Positions 23,301 through 32,615 of a stretch of DNA of 64,000 nucleotides are shown piece after piece. The translations under genes and the position numbers were made by a program. Numbering within the stretch: the stretch's first letter is position 1; each line of letters starts with the position of its first letter. The notes beneath the pieces are model-generated. The model had not been told where the DNA came from. It saw only the letters and a list, made by a program, of their open reading frames with translations, and searched no databases. The DNA is from Diaporthe sp. PMI_573. Its lineage: Eukaryota; Ascomycota; Sordariomycetes; Diaporthales; Diaporthaceae. Location: positions 248,001 to 312,000 of the forward strand of contig JAJTUP010000032.1 of NCBI GenBank assembly GCA_021399435.1, in the 5' to 3' direction.

Positions 23301-23640
23301 TTGGTGACGGCATCCTTTGCCCAAGGGCCTTGACCCGCGTAGTCGAAGCTGAAGAACAGCTGGAAGCCCAGCTGCTCGGCCTTGGCGAAGACGGCCGCGA
23401 CTGACCTCTCGTTCATTTCCTCGCCCGCCGCCATGTTGAGCGCGAAGGCGTCGATGTGCGCCTCTTTTGCTTTGTTGATGTCATCTGCCCAGTCCGAGTC
23501 GGTATACTCGGCGGTATTTCCAACCTGGATTCAAGTCAGTATCTCTCTACCCTTACTCGCTCCATATGAGATAATTACCATGAAGTGTGCGAACACTGCC
23601 TTTGCCCGGACGTGGACGATCCATGGCAGTAATGTTGTTA
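20382..23640 (-). pseudogene. GH71 α-1,3-glucanase (mutanase) pseudogene with cysteine-rich C-terminus
   Basis: GH71 enzymes hydrolyse α-1,3-glucan of fungal walls and are secreted. Exon 1 encodes a hydrophobic signal-like segment (LLITTLLPWIVHVRAKAVFAHFM) and ends at 23579. Exon 2 starts at 23524 (VGNTAEYTDSDWADDINKAK) and carries the catalytic-domain features FFSFDYAGQGPW, PWFYTNMPGFGKNWLWRGDH and NDYGESHHIGP. After a β-rich domain come several Cys-rich repeats (CSYAYCPPGACVCSALG and CRHGYCPIAAC types), then an intron (21304 donor, 21222 acceptor) and a second Cys-rich module (NCHWVGQGDCADNTC). Lesions: no in-frame ATG for the signal segment (the nearby ATG is one frame off); a one-base frame change near 22930 after GDHAWYD; TAG at 22874–22872, where the family has Trp (IIS–W–NDYGES); and TGA at 20981–20979 before ALCC. 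Several independent breaks make a functional product unlikely. Confidence 0.8.
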
Positions 23641-25353
23641 TCAGCAAAGAAATCTCATATTCTTATAATCTTGGGCGCCATAGCTGACCCCGAGTTCAAA
23701 CTATTACGGCAAGGCGAGTAATAATGACATGCGGTACTGATCCCAAAGTTGATATGGTGAGGCAAAAGACACATATTTCACCACCCCAACTGAGGTCTAA
23801 GCAGTCTTATTTGATACTTATAGCACACTGATATCGCTCTTACTTGATGCTATACTGGTTCAGCAATATGCCCCTCGATGCCGAGGCTCCTTCTTCGCAA
23901 AGAAAAGGAATCCAATTTCGCCTACAACGAAATCTCTGCCGCTCCTATCGAACGATGCAACTGAGTGCAATTATGGTTTGCAGTAGGCTGGCCTTCCTAC
24001 GATTCTAGATGTGCTGTAGCTCCGGAGATGCTTGCCGTTCTCAACATCGCAACCGGCGCCGTACGGAGATGCTGATAGCACGGTTGCCTCCTTACTCACT
24101 GCTACGGCCGCGGGAGTGGCCACTCCTACGAGTGGCGAATTTGCAACCGCCAGCGAGGTATCATCTGCCGTGGAAACGCCGATGATATACCCGCTCCTGG
24201 AGCTGGGGACTTCTGCCAGCGCCGACACTGGAGTTGAGTTGAGCAACTAAAAACGTGGGCCCATCGATACGGCAAAGGAGGCAAAGGCCATGCATGGATG
24301 GTGGAAGAAAGGGGCTGCGATGGTACCTAGTTGTAGAATTAATGTTAAATTCTACGTTTCTAAACTGAGGTTTGTTTGTATGTAAAACGCTTGCAGACGA
24401 TAGCCAACCTTATTCTGTATACAGAATACCGAAACACTAACTATTGCATGTATATTCAAGAATGTCTTGTAGCCAGGTACCATCTGAGGTCCCATTGTCC
24501 GTCTCACTGCCGATCTCCTGCACAATGACAGCATTCAGCCAAGTGCTGGGAGGGAACCATCCAGCGGGATAACAAATTCGATGGCAATGGACTCATGCCG
24601 ACGCAGCTCAACACAGTCCCAATGATGTATCACGAATCCGAGCAGGGCATATCGAATAGAGCAAGTTAACTGGTTCCTCTAGCTATAGAAGTAACGAGCG
24701 GGAGAACGCCGCTATTTATACAATAGAGCGTATCAATGGTGGTGTGGGGCAGCCAATAGGGAGACCCGAGCTCGTGACATGATGATACTGTTTTAAAGTT
24801 ATCGTTTCGATATGATGACCACAGATATTCATTTACCCAGAGCAAGGAGCAAAGCTTAGTGCACAATGAAAGCGGACGAGAGCATGAGGCTACCTAATGT
24901 AGTGCTGTGACTGATACTCAAAGTAGCATATGCATTTCCAGATGTTAGAGTTGAGATGGGCTCAGTGGGGGACTTCATATACGAAGCGTAATATATTCTC
25001 CTGCTCCCCATGTTGCCGACGTTTTAGGGGCCAGCCAAGCCTAGCATTCCATTCTCCTCACTGGCCGTTAGCGCGTAGCTCGTCGTACCAGATGTGTGGC
25101 CGAGGATTCGGATCCCCATGGTGCGGGAGACGACCCCTCCCAGAGTACCGCGGATCGGCATCCAATACGTGCACCTGTGCATTGAATAAGCCAGCGTCAC
25201 TATGCATGGAGTACATATGCGGAGAGTGAAGAGGCGTTGCTAGAATTGACGCCCAAGACAACTACATTTTCACCCTTTGATGAATTGATCGTTTCTGAAA
25301 TTCACACGGAAGTAGCACCGTTTTTTATTCCAGCTAATATCGCATGATACAAT
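23641..25353. other. Gene-free stretch
   Basis: No supported gene. A Ser/Thr/Ala-rich plus-strand frame of about 70 codons at 24032–24250 resembles the low-complexity stalk of a cell-surface protein but has no ATG start, signal peptide or partner exon that I can find, so it may be a relic. The rest has stops in all frames. Confidence 0.45.
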
Positions 25354-26475
25354 ATGCCTTCTTCACCGGAGAATACCGTCGCCTTTATCGGTATGTGTGG
25401 ACCGTTAGTCCCTATGCTGATTTGACGACAAGCTGCTGACCAGACCTGGTTATAGGCATCGGCGTGATGGGATATCCGATGGCAAAGAACCTGCGAAAGG
25501 GTCTGGACTCTACGAAGACCTTACTCATCTGTGACGTTAGCAAAGAAGCTCTGAACCGCTTCCAGGCTGAGACGGCGGGCAAAGGGCCCGTCGAGATCGT
25601 GGAGAGCGGCTTCGAGGCGGCAAGGGCAGCTGTAAGTCGCCGTCAAGGCCAAAGAATCAGTGTCAAGGATCGCTGCTCACAGCTCACTCTCCCAGAACAC
25701 AGTCATCACCATGCTCCCCAACTCCGAGGCAGTCAAGGCAGTCTACCTAGACCCCAAGACCGGCGTCCTCGCGGGCGCGACATCAGCACCGTCACAGGGA
25801 GGAGAAAAGCTCATCATGGAGTGCGGCACGATCGAGACCGACACCATCCACGCGGTAGCAAAGGCAGCCGAGGAGGCCAGCAGCGCCTCCACACCCCTGA
25901 CCTTCGTCGACGCCCCCGTCTCAGGCGGTCCCATGGGCGCCGAAAAGGGCACCCTGACCTTCATGGTAGGCTGCGCCCCATCCGCGGCCGAGACCGCGTT
26001 CCCAGCTGCGAAATCCCACCTGCGCCACATGGGCAGCGAGGAGGGGGTGTTCCTGTGCGGCGGGGTGGGCGCGGGGACGGCGTTCAAGGTGATCAACAAC
26101 TACCTGAGCGCGATCACGTCGCTGGCTGCGTCGGAGGCGCTCAACATCGGCGTCAAGGCCGGGCTGGACCCGAGGCTGCTGACCGAGGTTATCAACGCGA
26201 GCGGCGGGCAGTGCTGGGTGACGAGCAAGAGCAACCCCGTCCCCGGGGTGCAGGAGAACGTGCCCAGCAGCCGGGGGTACGAGGGCGGGTTCCGCATCGA
26301 GCTCTGCGCGAAGGTGCTGGCCATGGGGTCGCGGCTGGCTGAGATGGTTGGGGCGCGGACGGTGTTGGACAGGCCGACGCTGGGGGCTTTTGAGGAGGCG
26401 ATGAGGGATGAGAGATACCGGGGGAAGGATGCTAGGGTTGTGTATAAGTGGTTGAATGAGAGTGAGAAGAAGTAG
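25354..26475 (+). CDS. 3-Hydroxyisobutyrate dehydrogenase / β-hydroxyacid dehydrogenase family protein
   Basis: NAD(P)-dependent oxidation of a β-hydroxyacid; in valine breakdown the substrate is 3-hydroxyisobutyrate. Three exons, 25354–25390, 25456–25631 and 25696–26475, with donors GTATGT and GTAAGT and acceptors TATAG and CCCAG, give 330 aa, a usual length. The nucleotide-binding motif IGIGVMGYPMAKNL (residues 12–25) is created by the first splice. The substrate loop reads FVDAPVSGGPMGAEKGTLTFMVGC, split here only by description; the catalytic Lys lies in TAFKVINNYLSA near residue 201. The C-terminal helical domain (KAGLDPRLLTEVINASGG) is intact. No mitochondrial presequence is evident, so a cytosolic or secondary-metabolite-associated member is possible. 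It is an intact gene amid accessory sequence and lies convergent with the helicase gene, 130 bp away. Confidence 0.9.
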
Positions 26476-26605
26476 ATACCGGCTGTACTGGTTCTCTGCT
26501 TGTGTAATCACCGGTCACTTATAACCTTTATTCAAACATAATGGCTCAACACGATGTTAATGGCAAAGTAGTGTTCCCTTTTCCTCCTTGCGAATCTTTC
26601 TCGGT

Positions 26606-28558
26606 CTATCGCCCGAACCTCTCCTTGTAAAACGACCTAACCTCATCATTCCCACCTACCCCCACCTCCAGCCCCCTGGCATCGCCCAAGATCTGGAGGC
26701 CCCGCAGGCTCGTGGCGCGTGACAGCGCAACGTATACCTGGCCATCGGCAAATGCCTTCGACACGTCGATCTTGACCTTGTCCAGCGTCATCCCCTGTGC
26801 TCTGTGGATAGTGAGGGCCCAGGCGGGCGTGAGGGGTAGCTGCGTGCGACACAGCAGCGAGTAGGGCTCGTCGTCACCCAGCTCGTTGACCTGGCACTCG
26901 GCTCGGATTTCGCGCTCGATGCCGTTGCTGAAGCGGACTATGGGCCAGACCGGCTCGTCGACGGTCTTCTCGTACGTCCTTATCTCGGACTCTTTGAGCG
27001 TGGCGTGGTCACCAGAGCCCAGGGATATCGTTTCTCCCCTCCTGTCTGGTGATGTCCATCCGACAATGACGCCCTGGCTGCCGTTGCAAAGTCCCCGGTC
27101 CAGGTCGAGGTTGGCCAGCAGGACGACCGGCATCCCGCACTTGAGCTCCACACGGCGGTCCATGGAATGTTCGTCGAGAGACTTTAATGACCCATCTGCG
27201 TGCTTCTCGCCTTTTTTCTCCAGGTGCGGATGCACTATCCTGTTCCAGACAAAGGTATCGCGGCACTGGAACGGATACGACTTTGTGGCCAGCTTCTGAA
27301 ATTCTCTCTCGTTCACGAGGCGGACTTCCTCCCGCGTCGGGTAGAGCTCAACAGCTCCTGTGGTGTTTGTTTCGTGATCCATCAGGAGATTGACCTCGTC
27401 CGGGGTGAATGGCTCACCCAATCGACACTTGTTTAGTAACGAGATGAACACTGGGTCGTGTTGCCGGTGGATTCTGTCCAGATACACGTGAGCAAAGTCG
27501 CACTCCTCCCACCCCTTGCTGCGGAAAGCCCACTGGTCGCCCGCATGATAGGTCGCCTCGCACCGACCACAATAGTAAGTCTTCCCGTCACCTTCCTCAT
27601 CCTCCTCCTCGCCCATCTCGCTGCCGCACTCGATGCAATGCCTGAAGGGCCTCACAGGCGGGAGCTGCGCAAAGTCCCCCGTGACTATGACCTGGACGCC
27701 GCCAAACGGGTAATCCAGCGCCGGATACCCCCGCTTGTGCCGCGCGGCCTTCATGACCTGGTTCAGACGCTCAAAGTGCAGGTTCTCGACCATGCTGATC
27801 TCGTCGATGATCACCACGTCGGTCCCCCGGAGCCGCCTCCGCACCGCCTTGCTGTTCTTGCTCCCCGCCGCCGCCCTCAGCCTCTCTATGCCGAGCTTGT
27901 GCGAGTTCGGGCTCCACCCGGCAAAGGACCAGGTCGTCGTCCCGTTGATCGCGAGCGCGGCCCTGCCGGTCGGGGCGAGCACACGGACGCGCTTGCCCAT
28001 GTCCTGCAGGCGCTGCACGATGGCGCGCAGCACGGTCGACTTTCCACATCCTGCTGAGCCCGTGTAGAAGACATTGCGGCCGCTCGCGGCGAGCTCGACA
28101 ACCTCTGCCTGCTCGGGGGAGAGCGGTGGGCCGCGAAAACGGAGGTGCGGTTCATTATTGCTGCCAAGCACCTCGGGTTTCCTTTCTGGTCCATCCCTTG
28201 CCGCCTTCTTTGCCTTCTTTGCCTTCTTTGCCTTCTTTGCCTTCTTTGCCTTCTTTGCCTTCTTTGCCTTCTTTGCCTTGTTTGCCTTGTTTGCCTTGTT
28301 TTTCCGGGCCTTCACCCCGCTCTTGATGCTGTAGCTTAACGCAGCCAGCTTTGGTCCTTTGAAGGGCTTAAGTGCGCGTGTGTTGGCATGTGCGTGGCCG
28401 GGGGTGGAGGATAGTCCACGGCGGTCCAAGGTAGAGACGCGCCGCACCGTCACGCCAAGATCTTGGTGCTGCTGCCGCAGCTGCTGCACCACGCGAAGTG
28501 ACAACCTGCAATGGAAAGAAACAGGTCCCGGGAGGGCCTGCCATCGAAAGGGAAGCAT
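26606..28558 (-). CDS. PIF1-like ATP-dependent DNA helicase
   Basis: A 5'-to-3' superfamily 1B helicase, 650 aa, single exon. The N-terminus (MLPFRWQALPGPVSFHCRLS) is basic and without acid residues for about 30 positions, which suggests mitochondrial import. Then follow an Ala-Lys-Lys/Ala-Asn-Lys repeat (about residues 89–120), Walker A GSAGCGKST near 170, motif Ia LAPTGRAALAI, Walker B VVIIDEISM and motif III VIVTGDFAQLPPV. After motif III a Cys4-type insert (CIECG...YYCGRC) appears, followed by the C-terminal RecA domain with LTIHRAQGMTLDKV and VYVALSRATSLRGLQIL. All helicase motifs are present and the frame is open throughout. Small PIF1-like genes of this sort are often multicopy in accessory fungal DNA; whether it acts on mitochondrial DNA, telomeres or a mobile element is unknown. 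Confidence 0.88.
   Translation of the reverse strand: MLPFRWQALPGPVSFHCRLSLRVVQQLRQQHQDLGVTVRRVSTLDRRGLSSTPGHAHANTRALKPFKGPKLAALSYSIKSGVKARKNKANKANKAKKAKKAKKAKKAKKAKKAKKAKKAARDGPERKPEVLGSNNEPHLRFRGPPLSPEQAEVVELAASGRNVFYTGSAGCGKSTVLRAIVQRLQDMGKRVRVLAPTGRAALAINGTTTWSFAGWSPNSHKLGIERLRAAAGSKNSKAVRRRLRGTDVVIIDEISMVENLHFERLNQVMKAARHKRGYPALDYPFGGVQVIVTGDFAQLPPVRPFRHCIECGSEMGEEEDEEGDGKTYYCGRCEATYHAGDQWAFRSKGWEECDFAHVYLDRIHRQHDPVFISLLNKCRLGEPFTPDEVNLLMDHETNTTGAVELYPTREEVRLVNEREFQKLATKSYPFQCRDTFVWNRIVHPHLEKKGEKHADGSLKSLDEHSMDRRVELKCGMPVVLLANLDLDRGLCNGSQGVIVGWTSPDRRGETISLGSGDHATLKESEIRTYEKTVDEPVWPIVRFSNGIEREIRAECQVNELGDDEPYSLLCRTQLPLTPAWALTIHRAQGMTLDKVKIDVSKAFADGQVYVALSRATSLRGLQILGDARGLEVGVGGNDEVRSFYKERFGR
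28204..28302. repeat. In-frame 9-bp minisatellite inside the helicase gene
   Basis: Eleven tandem 9-bp units: eight perfect CCTTCTTTG copies followed by three CCTTGTTTG-type variants. On the coding strand it is translated as repeated Ala-Lys-Lys, then Ala-Asn-Lys. Because the unit is a multiple of three, copy-number change would alter length but not frame. Confidence 0.95.
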
Positions 28559-31253
28559 GAACTCGGGGTTGATCGGGGTGATCGATCGCTCCAGATCTTA
28601 TTGGGCACGTCGAGGGCGGGGGTGAAGTTGATAGCTCACAACGAGAATAGGGAGGCTTGGCTATTTGTTGGCCACATAGCTATACTCGTTTGCCACGATA
28701 TCAAAAACCACGCTAATATTCGTTTGCATTCCACAGTATCAAACCCACACCAACAAGACGAGTATAGCCTGGCAAGTGGGCACCTGGGCTGATTAGTCCT
28801 GTAGGTACCGACTACCGACCTTTCAGGTACGGACTTGGACGTACTAGGCGGCGCGCAGGATACGCTTACCACAACAACCATAGTACCTAATAAACCCCCA
28901 TGTGGAACCCCTGCGGACTACATTTACAGGCATTACATCTTGAAAAGCTGCAGCGCCGATTATGCACTACTAGAAGTGCCGGGTGTGACGGTCCGTCTTA
29001 CACAGTATATACTGTTAGGAATGCCCCCGATCTGCGAATAGAAATCCTGGTCTTTCTAAAATTGGCCGGCACACCTGCTTTGCTAGCAGTAATCAAGCTT
29101 CGTGTCACCGGGCAGGTGGGAAAGGGAAACGAAAGGGGTCAGGGGTATTCTAAAATCGAATAGTCTACTTTTTCGTATAATCCTACTGGACAGCCTGACC
29201 GGGTGCATGAGATGGCAATTGATGGTCGAGACGGACATGGGAGGCACGGGCCTATCGCCACGACGTGGTGGATATTGTCGCTTCTCCCGCCGTGCTGGTG
29301 CCACTCCCCGAAACATGACCTCGGGACTGGGCAAATCACAAAGGCCGAACAGATGGGAGCAACGGAATCCTCGGGTTTGTTGTGTACATATCGTATGACA
29401 TTATGCTTCACTCGAAACCCGAGGTCAAGCCTTATGATGCTGGCTCGACGGACAGCATCAAACGGCCAGGCCAGGCACGCGGTGGGATGAGTGGCATAGA
29501 ATTGCTCTGCTCTGCGTGCTGTTGCGTTTGCACTTACACAGTATCCTCCTCGCCCTATCACGGGAATGATGCGGTTTGACATGACCATGCCGTACGAATC
29601 TCAGCCTCGAAGTCTCAGCGTCGTAGAATATCCGGGCTTAAGTGCTCTATTACGGGCTCTCGCTCATGGGCCCGTTTTGCGCCAGCCTGGTTCGGTAAGT
29701 AGGTCGTGCGGTGGGGATTCTTTCGTAGGCCAATCCTAGTCGGGATGCACATTGTGGGTCGTGGCACAAGCCGCATTCAAGCGGCAGCAACAACTGCATT
29801 TGGTTGCACGTGCATTTGTCTGTATCCTGCACTTGTCACTCCATGCGTTTGGAACATGTATGGTTTTCCCTCCGTAGACATTGTACTCCGGTACTCTGTT
29901 GGCTGCAGTCAGCCAAGTCGTCGTGGTACACGGACCACGAGTTCGTGGCAAGAAAACATGTCATGTCGCCAGGCTTTCCCCGGGCAACCCGGTCCACGAG
30001 CAGATGGCGACATGACATGCTGGCGCACGGATGATGCATGGCCTCTGCTATTACTCCAACGGTATATGTGCTTCAGTATGGGACGTACAAGTTCGGTGTC
30101 ATTTGTCATCGCACGGCTGAGGTGAGGTAGTGTCGTGAAGTAAGCAGACAAGAGGGCCGTTTGTATCCGTCACCCACTCTGAAGACGCGACAAGCAAGCA
30201 GCCCCCGCGAAATGAGTGGGGCCCCCAACAGTTTGACTCCAAGCCTTTGGATTTGCTGCCGTTTGTAGTAGTTCGGTGCGAGGAGGGGGGAACAAGAACA
30301 CGAGCTGGCTGGAACTCATCTGGTAAGAGTAGGGCAAGGACAAGTTTAAAATAAAATCAGGAAGAAATAGAGAAAGAAAACAAGAAAAGGTGAGCAAAGA
30401 TAGACCAACGGTTGCCAACCCTGTTTCACAGCGGGAAGGGGCGGGCCGTTCCCCCCTAGCCCAGCCCAGGCCCAGAGCGGGAAACCTTTACCTCGCGTGG
30501 ACCAAGTCGGCCGTCGAGCTTCTGCCCTTTGGGAGATTTGGGAGAGGAAACAGCCACCCGCATCGGCACCCACTACACCCACATCCAGGCGCCGATCAAT
30601 TGCCCGAGTTGCTCTTCCGCCTCGCAGCTCGCAGCCCACTGCCCACTGCCCCAGACCTGAACCATGTTGGCCTGACCGGTGTACAGCATGACATGCACAG
30701 CCAGTCAGTACTCATTGACTCAATTTTCCCATCTCTGCTGTCCAATCCGAGGACCACCTGCAAAGCATCACCCAATTGACCCTGCAAGAGGAGGAAAAAA
30801 AGAAAAGAAGACGGGGGAAAAACAAGAGAGAGACGGCAGGGGCGAGGGGAAGGGAAAACTCAGCGGCCATCGCCCATCGCGCACTGCCAGGCACAGCTTA
30901 CTCCTCTTTTTTTTCTTGCCTTTCTTGCCTTCTTTTGTCCAGTCACCTTCTCACCTGACACCCGATTCTTCACCACCCAGCCTCCCTCCCCTCCCTCCAC
31001 CCTCGCGACTGCCCATCCAACCAAGTCTACCGGATGCACCTACCTGTCGTTGTCTGCCTTTCCCCAGCCCATGCTCGGCTGCGCCCACCACCACACTCTC
31101 TCGGCCGGCAGCTGCCATAGCACAAGTCGCTCTTTCCCTCAACCTCCCCCCCCCTCCCCCATCCTCCCTCTGCCTCACGCCTGCTTCTTCTTACCTCTTC
31201 CCGTGCCACCCTGGCCGTCCTGCCCGCTCCCTCTCACGCCCTGTCGCCTTGAG
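28559..31253. other. Long intergenic region with structured DNA
   Basis: No supported coding gene in about 2.7 kb. The first part presumably contains the helicase promoter. The last 300 bp before 31254 is strongly pyrimidine-rich (C/T runs), as in promoters and 5' leaders of filamentous fungi, and fits the next gene. The notable content is the hairpin cluster at 29770–30019. Confidence 0.5.
29770..30019. repeat. Cluster of perfect hairpins
   Basis: Perfect stem-loops in order: 29770–29785 (GCCGC, 6-nt loop, GCGGC); palindrome TGCACGTGCA at 29805–29814; 29899–29916 (TTGGCT, 6-nt loop, AGCCAA); 29921–29940 (TCGTGGT, 6-nt loop, ACCACGA); and a 15-bp stem formed by 29957–29971 and 30005–30019 whose 33-nt loop contains a further CCGGG/CCCGG stem. 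No coding function is seen on either strand. It could be a structured RNA, a palindrome-rich element or a recombination scar. Confidence 0.6.
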
Positions 31254-32615
31254 ATGAGGGGCAATACCGTCGCGGACACTTGGGCGCGAATACCTGGCCT
31301 CTCGTCGTACTGGTGCCTGCAGATCCAATGGCGCGTCGACGAAGACGTCGTCGCTGCACTCACCGAGCCTCGCTACCCCGTCCCTGACGAGAGCCTCGAC
31401 ACCATCATCCTCGTCCAGACCATCTACCTTCTCCAGCTCTTCCTTCACCTCCACGAGTTCGATCCCTGCATCAAGGAGGGCGAACCGGACGAGGACCTCC
31501 TCCGCCTGTTCCAGGACAACCTCGCCCGCGAGTTCAACACCTCCTACGGCGCAACCCACCCCCGCTTGGACAGGGGGCCCTTTCCGGATGGCGAGTCCCT
31601 CGAGCGTGTCGTGCGCGGGCTTATGCTCGCCCAGAGGGAGGCCGGCCACCAAGAGCCCGAGCGATCCCGCTCCTCGCACTCGGACTCCCCTGACTATGCC
31701 AGGTCCAGGATGCAGCAGCTGATCGTACAGGTCGTGGCCGAGCTCAACAGGCCCGTCTACATGCACAAGTCCCGATACGAAGAGAGGCACGGCCCGCGGG
31801 CGGACGAGACGTGGGCTGCGCGCTTTGCGACGCGCATCATCCAGTGGCGATTCCACATGCGCAACCCAATGGTCCAGCCAGCCCTGAGGGAGCAGATCAT
31901 CCGCGTTGTCGAGGACGCCCACGCCCTGGACGAGGAAGGCCTCCAGGTGTACCGCATGCTGAGGACCGCCGCGCCCGGCTTCATCCACGTCGTCACCCCC
32001 TTGCAGCCCGAACTGCAGCCGGCACTGCGCCGGCCAAACTCAGCCCACCACGGGACACCCTCGCATCAGCACAAGAGATCAATAAGCAGCGCCGGCGGCA
32101 TGAAGGTGCAGCACATCCTGGCGTCGCCCCTGCCGCAGACACCGGACCACACACCTTCGGCATCTTCGCCCACGCCGCGCACGCCGTTGTTCCCTCGACA
32201 CGCCCAAGTGCCACCGCGACCACCATCGTCATCACATCACCATGGCGACAGCGTCAGCACCAAAAGGGCCTCGGTACACGAACTACCCTATCCGCCAGCG
32301 AAGCGACCACGATCGGCACACGACCGAGACGCAATCGCGGCCGACGGCGCACGTCCCGATCCGAAGAGAGAGGTACCGGCGGCAGACGAGGGGAACCCCG
32401 CGGGCGAGATTCCGATACGGGGCGGGCTGGCGGGCGACGCGGCAGGCCCCCCAAAGGCTGTGCGAGCAGAGGATGCGAACCTCCTCCAGCGCATACTGGA
32501 CGGCGTCACTGGGCTTCACCAGAGGATGGAAGGGCTGCAGCGGGACCTCGGCCAGAGGTTCGACACGCTGGACGATCGACTGCAGCGGCTGGAGGACTGG
32601 ATGACGGTGAGCTGA
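31254..32615 (+). CDS. Unrecognised protein with C-terminal coiled coil
   Basis: No family recognised. From ATG 31254 the frame gives 453 aa. The frame is also open upstream to 31050, but that part is Pro/Ser/Leu-rich and reads as a pyrimidine-rich leader, so I start at MRGNTVADTW. Residues 1–230 look globular and helical (IQWRVDEDVVAALTE, LIVQVVAELNRPVYM, WAARFATRIIQWRFHMRN). Residues about 250–400 are a disordered Pro/Ser/His/Arg-rich linker containing a basic patch (PPAKRPRSAH) that could serve as nuclear import signal. The last 45 residues form heptads (LLQRILDGVTGLHQRMEGL, RFDTLDDRLQRLEDW), a good coiled coil. High third-position GC and no intron. A nuclear oligomeric protein is a guess. 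Confidence 0.7.
   Translation: MRGNTVADTWARIPGLSSYWCLQIQWRVDEDVVAALTEPRYPVPDESLDTIILVQTIYLLQLFLHLHEFDPCIKEGEPDEDLLRLFQDNLAREFNTSYGATHPRLDRGPFPDGESLERVVRGLMLAQREAGHQEPERSRSSHSDSPDYARSRMQQLIVQVVAELNRPVYMHKSRYEERHGPRADETWAARFATRIIQWRFHMRNPMVQPALREQIIRVVEDAHALDEEGLQVYRMLRTAAPGFIHVVTPLQPELQPALRRPNSAHHGTPSHQHKRSISSAGGMKVQHILASPLPQTPDHTPSASSPTPRTPLFPRHAQVPPRPPSSSHHHGDSVSTKRASVHELPYPPAKRPRSAHDRDAIAADGARPDPKREVPAADEGNPAGEIPIRGGLAGDAAGPPKAVRAEDANLLQRILDGVTGLHQRMEGLQRDLGQRFDTLDDRLQRLEDWMTVS

Noticed and set aside
25464..26342. 292-codon frame reading through the dehydrogenase gene
   Set aside because: Uses the intron and then the wrong frame of exon 3; Arg-rich shadow of a GC-rich gene.
28204..28302. 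CRISPR-like array
   Set aside because: Contiguous 9-bp units without spacers inside a coding exon; a minisatellite.
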